Shown piece after piece: positions 6,662-9,555 of a DNA stretch of 9,555 nucleotides. The notes below the pieces were generated by a model. It did not search any database and was not told where the DNA came from. It was given only the letters and a program-made list of their open reading frames with translations. This stretch comes from an uncultured Campylobacter sp. GTDB lineage: Bacteria > Campylobacterota > Campylobacteria > Campylobacterales > Campylobacteraceae. Positions within the stretch are counted from its first letter, which is position 1, and each line of letters opens with the position of its first letter. The stretch spans positions 1 to 9,555 of the forward strand of contig CASFHJ010000032.1 in the NCBI GenBank assembly GCA_949294425.1. Direction: 5' to 3'. Both the position numbers and the translations under genes were made by a program.

Positions 6662-7266
6662 ATATAGAAGAGCTTTACAAGTCTTGTGATGCCTTTTTGC
6701 AGGGACATTTTTTGTTAAGTTCTGGCAAACACTCAGCCTTTTATTTACAAAGTGCAAAGGTGCTTGAAAACCCAAAAAATGCAGAGCTTTTGTGTAAGAA
6801 TTTAGCAGATATTATCAAAAGCTACGGCTTAGAAGTAGATAAAATTTGCTCCCCAGCTCTTGGTGGAATTTTAGCTGGTTATGAGTTAGCCAGAGCCTTA
6901 GACAAGCCCTTTATCTTTACTGAAAGAGTAAATTCTGTGATGAGTTTAAGAAGGGGCTTTGAGGTAAAAAAATCGGAGAGATTTTTGATCTGTGAGGATA
7001 TTATAACCACAGGAGGCTCTGCGCTTGAAAGTGCAAAGCTTATAGAAAGTCTTGGTGGAGTGGTGCTTGGTTTTGCAGCCTTGGCAAATCGCGGTTTTTG
7101 TGCCGTTACAAATTTAAATACTAAGGCAAGGGATAATGCCAAGCTTCCAAGCACTCTGCCTTGTTTTGCCTTGGCAAATTTTGATTTTGAGCTTTACGAA
7201 AAGGAGCTTTGTCCCCTTTGTAAAAGTGGTTCTGAAGCTATAAAACCCGGCTCTAGAGGAAATTAA
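6658..7266 (+). CDS. pyrE: Orotate phosphoribosyltransferase
   Basis: This cytoplasmic enzyme joins orotate and PRPP to give orotidine 5'-monophosphate and pyrophosphate in de novo pyrimidine synthesis. The 202 residues contain [15 protein letters not shown] (16-30), the CSPALGG loop (64-70), the flexible catalytic loop region (about 90-101) and the PRPP-binding motif [12 protein letters not shown] (111-122) with its acidic pair. The C-terminus carries CPLC (185-188) and ends in KPGSRGN, features of the variant PyrE family typified by Thermus (TIGR01367 type) rather than E. coli PyrE; I judge this from remembered sequence patterns. It overlaps frr by 4 bp, and the nearest purine-rich stretch (AAAGG, 6652-6656) is only 1 nt from the ATG, so re-initiation after frr is likely. 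Confidence 0.96.
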   Translation: MNIEELYKSCDAFLQGHFLLSSGKHSAFYLQSAKVLENPKNAELLCKNLADIIKSYGLEVDKICSPALGGILAGYELARALDKPFIFTERVNSVMSLRRGFEVKKSERFLICEDIITTGGSALESAKLIESLGGVVLGFAALANRGFCAVTNLNTKARDNAKLPSTLPCFALANFDFELYEKELCPLCKSGSEAIKPGSRGN

Positions 7267-7689
7267 ATGAAAGAAAAAGCTAAGATAGCAAGTCGCTTTG
7301 ATAGGTTTAAAGCCTTTGTGATAGATATTTTTTTAATCTATGTTCCCATACTTTATCTTTCGTATTTTTTACTGGGTTCAAAGGAGGCTTTTTTGCAAAA
7401 TCAAAATGTGATCTTTCTTTGCTCCATATCCTTTGGGCTTTTACAGGCTATTTTCTTTGCTTTAAAGGCACAAAGTCCGGGTTTAAAGGCTTATGATCTT
7501 TATTTAATAGACAGAGAAAAGGGCACAAAACTTAGCTTTTTAAGATCACTTTACAGGTATTTTTTATTCATCTTTTCTTTAGGCATAGTTATAGGGCTTT
7601 TTAGCAGCTTTTTTAGAAGAGATGGTTTGATGATACATGATATACTTAGTTCTAGTTATATAGTTAATAAAATTCATAAGGAGAAATAA
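7267..7689 (+). CDS. RDD-family membrane protein
   Basis: A 140-residue protein with three hydrophobic segments (about 17-37, 47-66 and 97-115). The RDD-family hallmarks are visible: ASRFDRFKAFVID near the N-terminus with Arg and Asp flanking segment 1, AQSPGLKAYDLYLID after segment 2, and RRDGLMIHDILS near the C-terminus. The family's biochemical role is poorly defined; some members have been linked to ion transport, but that cannot be inferred here. The ATG directly follows the pyrE stop (TAA|ATG) and the ribosome binding site GAGGA (7256-7260) lies inside pyrE. The stop overlaps the nrdF start by 1 bp. It corresponds, as I recall, to Cj0232c. Confidence 0.88.
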   Translation: MKEKAKIASRFDRFKAFVIDIFLIYVPILYLSYFLLGSKEAFLQNQNVIFLCSISFGLLQAIFFALKAQSPGLKAYDLYLIDREKGTKLSFLRSLYRYFLFIFSLGIVIGLFSSFFRRDGLMIHDILSSSYIVNKIHKEK

Positions 7690-8711
7690 TGGAAAGAAAA
7701 AGAGTTTATAATCCAAACTCAGAAGAGAATTTAAATGAAAGAAAGGTTTTCAACGGCAATCCTCACGGAATCCTAAATTTCACAAAGGCTAAATACACTT
7801 GGGCTTTGAAACTTTGGGATATAATGGAGGCAAACACTTGGTTTCCAAAGGAAGTTGATACCACTAAGGACGTGCTTGATTACAAGGCGAATTTAACCAG
7901 TGCTGAAAAAAGAATGTATGATTTAGTTTGGTCTCAGCTTATCTCTATGGATAGTTTTCAAACAAATAATCTTATAGATAATATAAATCCTTACATAACA
8001 GCACCAGAAATCAACGCCATACTAGCAAGACAGGCTTATGAGGAGGCAAACCACTCAAAGTCTTATGCGGTTATGGTTGAAGCTATTTGTGATAATACAG
8101 ACTTGATCTATGAAATGGAAAAGCATGATGAAACTCTAAGAGAAAAAAATGACTTCATTTCAAATGTTTATGAGGAGTTGGCACAGGGAGTAAATGATGA
8201 TAGTCTTTTACTAGCCATGGTTGCAAATCAAATTTTAGAAGGCGTTTATTTTTATAGCGGTTTTACAGCCATATACGCACTTGCAAGGGCTGGAAAAATG
8301 CTTGGTTCAGCACAGATGATAAGATTTATACAAAGAGATGAGATAACTCATTTGCTTTTATTTCAAAATATGATAAATTCCACCAGAAAAGAAAGACCTG
8401 ATTTGTTTAATGAAACAAATGTAAATAAAATTTATGATATGTTTAAAAGGGCTGGAGAGCTTGAAATAAAATGGGGTAAATACATCACTCAAAATCAAAT
8501 CATGGGCTTTACAGATGATATAATAGAAGAATACATACACTATCTAATAGACCAAAGACTAGTAGCTATAAATTTAGATAGAATTTATAATGCAAAACAC
8601 CCGATAAAATGGGTAGATGACTTTGCTAGGTTTAATGATCAAAGAAGTAATTTCTTTGAAAGCAAGGTTACAAACTACTCAAAAGGTAGTATTTCTTTTG
8701 ATGATTTTTAG
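7689..8711 (+). CDS. nrdF: Class I ribonucleotide reductase beta subunit
   Basis: This is the radical-generating small subunit of class I ribonucleotide reductase, which with the alpha subunit makes deoxynucleotides. The 340 residues contain the full diiron set by alignment with E. coli NrdB: D88 (ISMDSF), E119 and H122 (EEANHSKSY), E184 (QILEG), E218 and H221 (RDEITH). The radical tyrosine is present at Y126, so it is not a Tyr-less Ic or Ie type. W51 (NTWFPKEVD) and the C-terminal Y330 fit the radical-transfer path, and the tail ends in SFDDF, the alpha-binding end. The strong AGGAG at 7679-7683 has 5-nt spacing to the ATG, which overlaps the RDD stop by 1 bp. The alpha-subunit gene is not in the window and must lie elsewhere. 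C. jejuni annotation uses nrdF; nrdB would be equally defensible by motif. Confidence 0.96.
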   Translation: MERKRVYNPNSEENLNERKVFNGNPHGILNFTKAKYTWALKLWDIMEANTWFPKEVDTTKDVLDYKANLTSAEKRMYDLVWSQLISMDSFQTNNLIDNINPYITAPEINAILARQAYEEANHSKSYAVMVEAICDNTDLIYEMEKHDETLREKNDFISNVYEELAQGVNDDSLLLAMVANQILEGVYFYSGFTAIYALARAGKMLGSAQMIRFIQRDEITHLLLFQNMINSTRKERPDLFNETNVNKIYDMFKRAGELEIKWGKYITQNQIMGFTDDIIEEYIHYLIDQRLVAINLDRIYNAKHPIKWVDDFARFNDQRSNFFESKVTNYSKGSISFDDF

Positions 8712-8719
8712 GGTTTAAA

Positions 8720-9555
8720 GTGCTTAGAAATTTATCCTTACTTTGCGATTTTTATGAATTTACCATGAGCAATGGTTATTTTAAAAATGAGGATAAAATT
8801 TCTTATTTTGATGTTTTTTTTAGAAAGATCCCAGATGAAGGCTCTTTTGTAATAGCCTCTGGGATTAGCTCCATAGTAAAATACATAAAAAATTTAAAAT
8901 TTACAAAAAGCGACATAGACTATCTACGTAAGCAAAATATTTTTGATGAGGATTTTTTAAACTATCTTTTAAATTTTAGCTTTGATGGTGATATTTATAG
9001 CGTAAGAGAGGGCGAGATAGTCTTTGCAAATGAGCCTATCTTAACTATAAGAGCTAGAGCCTCACAAGCACAGATACTTGAAAGCTTTATCTTACTTAGC
9101 ATAAATCATCAAAGCCTAATAGCCACAAAGGCAAACCGCATAGTAAGAGCAGCACAAAAAAGACTAGTCTTAGAATTTGGAGCCAGAAGAGCACAAGGAG
9201 TTGATGCTGCCTTAAGTGGAGCAAGGGCTGCTTATTTAGGAGGGGTTGATGCTAGCTCTTGCACCTTGGCTGCTAAGCTATATAAGATCCCAGTTTCAGG
9301 CACTATGGCGCATTCTTGGGTGCAGATGTTTGATAGCGAGGAAGAGGCTTTTAGAAAGTATTTTGAACTTTATCCACAAAATCCTATCTTTTTAATAGAT
9401 ACCTACAATGTCTTAAAAAGCGGACTTGTAAATGCTGTAAAAATTTTTAAGGAAAACAAAGCAAGGCTTAAAAAATACGGAGTTAGGATAGATTCTGGCG
9501 ATTTATGTGAGCTTTCAAAAAAGATTAGAAAAATTTTAGATGATGAGGGCTTAAA
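8720..9555 (+). CDS. pncB: Nicotinate phosphoribosyltransferase, 5' part (runs off window)
   Basis: The enzyme converts nicotinate and PRPP, with ATP, to nicotinate mononucleotide in NAD salvage (Preiss-Handler pathway). A frame open to the window end encodes 278 residues starting at GTG 8720, which has AGGG at 8710-8713 with 6-nt spacing, overlapping the nrdF stop. The first in-frame ATG (8765) would remove the conserved LLCDFYEFTM opening, so GTG is preferred. Landmarks are LCDFYEFTMSNGYF (8-21), FEFGARRAQGVDAAL-like LEFGARRAQG (151-160), SGTMAHSWVQ (193-202) whose H198 aligns with the histidine phosphorylated in the Salmonella enzyme, DTYNVLKSG (227-235) and RIDSGDL (256-262). The C-terminal portion, likely over 100 residues, is missing. 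It follows nrdF by 8 bp and is probably the next gene of the secG run. Confidence 0.93.
   Translation, partial: MLRNLSLLCDFYEFTMSNGYFKNEDKISYFDVFFRKIPDEGSFVIASGISSIVKYIKNLKFTKSDIDYLRKQNIFDEDFLNYLLNFSFDGDIYSVREGEIVFANEPILTIRARASQAQILESFILLSINHQSLIATKANRIVRAAQKRLVLEFGARRAQGVDAALSGARAAYLGGVDASSCTLAAKLYKIPVSGTMAHSWVQMFDSEEEAFRKYFELYPQNPIFLIDTYNVLKSGLVNAVKIFKENKARLKKYGVRIDSGDLCELSKKIRKILDDEGL

Noticed and set aside
6244..7154. Minus-strand open frames opposite frr and pyrE
   Set aside because: They are antisense to genes with diagnostic motifs, and their hydrophobic translations are a by-product of Lys/Glu/Ala-rich coding on the other strand.
8358..8540. Small minus-strand open frame inside nrdF
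   Set aside because: It is short, without a ribosome binding site, and opposite highly conserved NrdF sequence.
1..9555. Mobile elements, CRISPR arrays, tRNA/rRNA genes, toxin-antitoxin pairs or a novel defence system
   Set aside because: I saw no direct-repeat arrays, terminal inverted repeats, transposase-like frames or RNA gene signatures. Nearly every base belongs to recognisable core genes with consistent low-GC codon use.

Overview
The window looks like chromosomal DNA of a Campylobacter species (Epsilonproteobacteria / Campylobacterota). The grounds are low GC with A/T-ending codons, very tight gene packing, AAGGA-type ribosome binding sites, TATAAT-like -10 boxes in T-rich DNA without clear -35 boxes, and protein sequences and gene order that I recall from C. 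jejuni. From memory, trpC/HIT corresponds to the Cj0497-Cj0499 neighbourhood, and nrdF-RDD-pyrE-frr-secG-BI-1-canB-mscS to Cj0231-Cj0238. I cannot fix the species; the proteins do not look identical to C. jejuni.

Layout. Bases 1-1987 (+) hold the 3' part of a TPR-repeat protein, trpC (tryptophan synthesis) and a HIT-family nucleotide hydrolase/transferase, packed with a 1-bp overlap and a 2-bp gap. Bases 2064-2417 (+) hold a small exported protein of unknown function with its own likely promoter, followed at once by a hairpin terminator. Bases 2426-4799 (-) hold a two-gene unit: canB (beta-carbonic anhydrase) then an MscS-type channel. It is transcribed from an extended -10 promoter just upstream of canB and converges on the small exported gene. 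Bases 4922-5614 (+) hold a Bax-inhibitor-1 family membrane protein, divergent from canB and ended by a 9-bp hairpin.

Bases 5738-9555 (+) hold a compact apparent operon: secG, frr, pyrE, an RDD membrane protein, nrdF and a nicotinate phosphoribosyltransferase (pncB) cut by the window end. Gaps in this run are 9, -4, 0, -1 and 8 bp, and one recognisable promoter lies before secG. It joins protein export, ribosome recycling, pyrimidine synthesis, deoxynucleotide production and NAD salvage, all growth-linked housekeeping; PyrE and PncB both use PRPP.

All genes look like ordinary, intact core genes. I saw no mobile element, CRISPR array, rRNA or tRNA gene, long repeat or polyG phase-variation tract, and no intergenic stretch exceeds 125 bp. 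I found no convincing undescribed system. The points worth a second look are the small exported protein, the terminator that overlaps the end of mscS, the canB-mscS pair, a probable synteny junction near 2000-2425, and several start-codon decisions including the GTG-started pncB.
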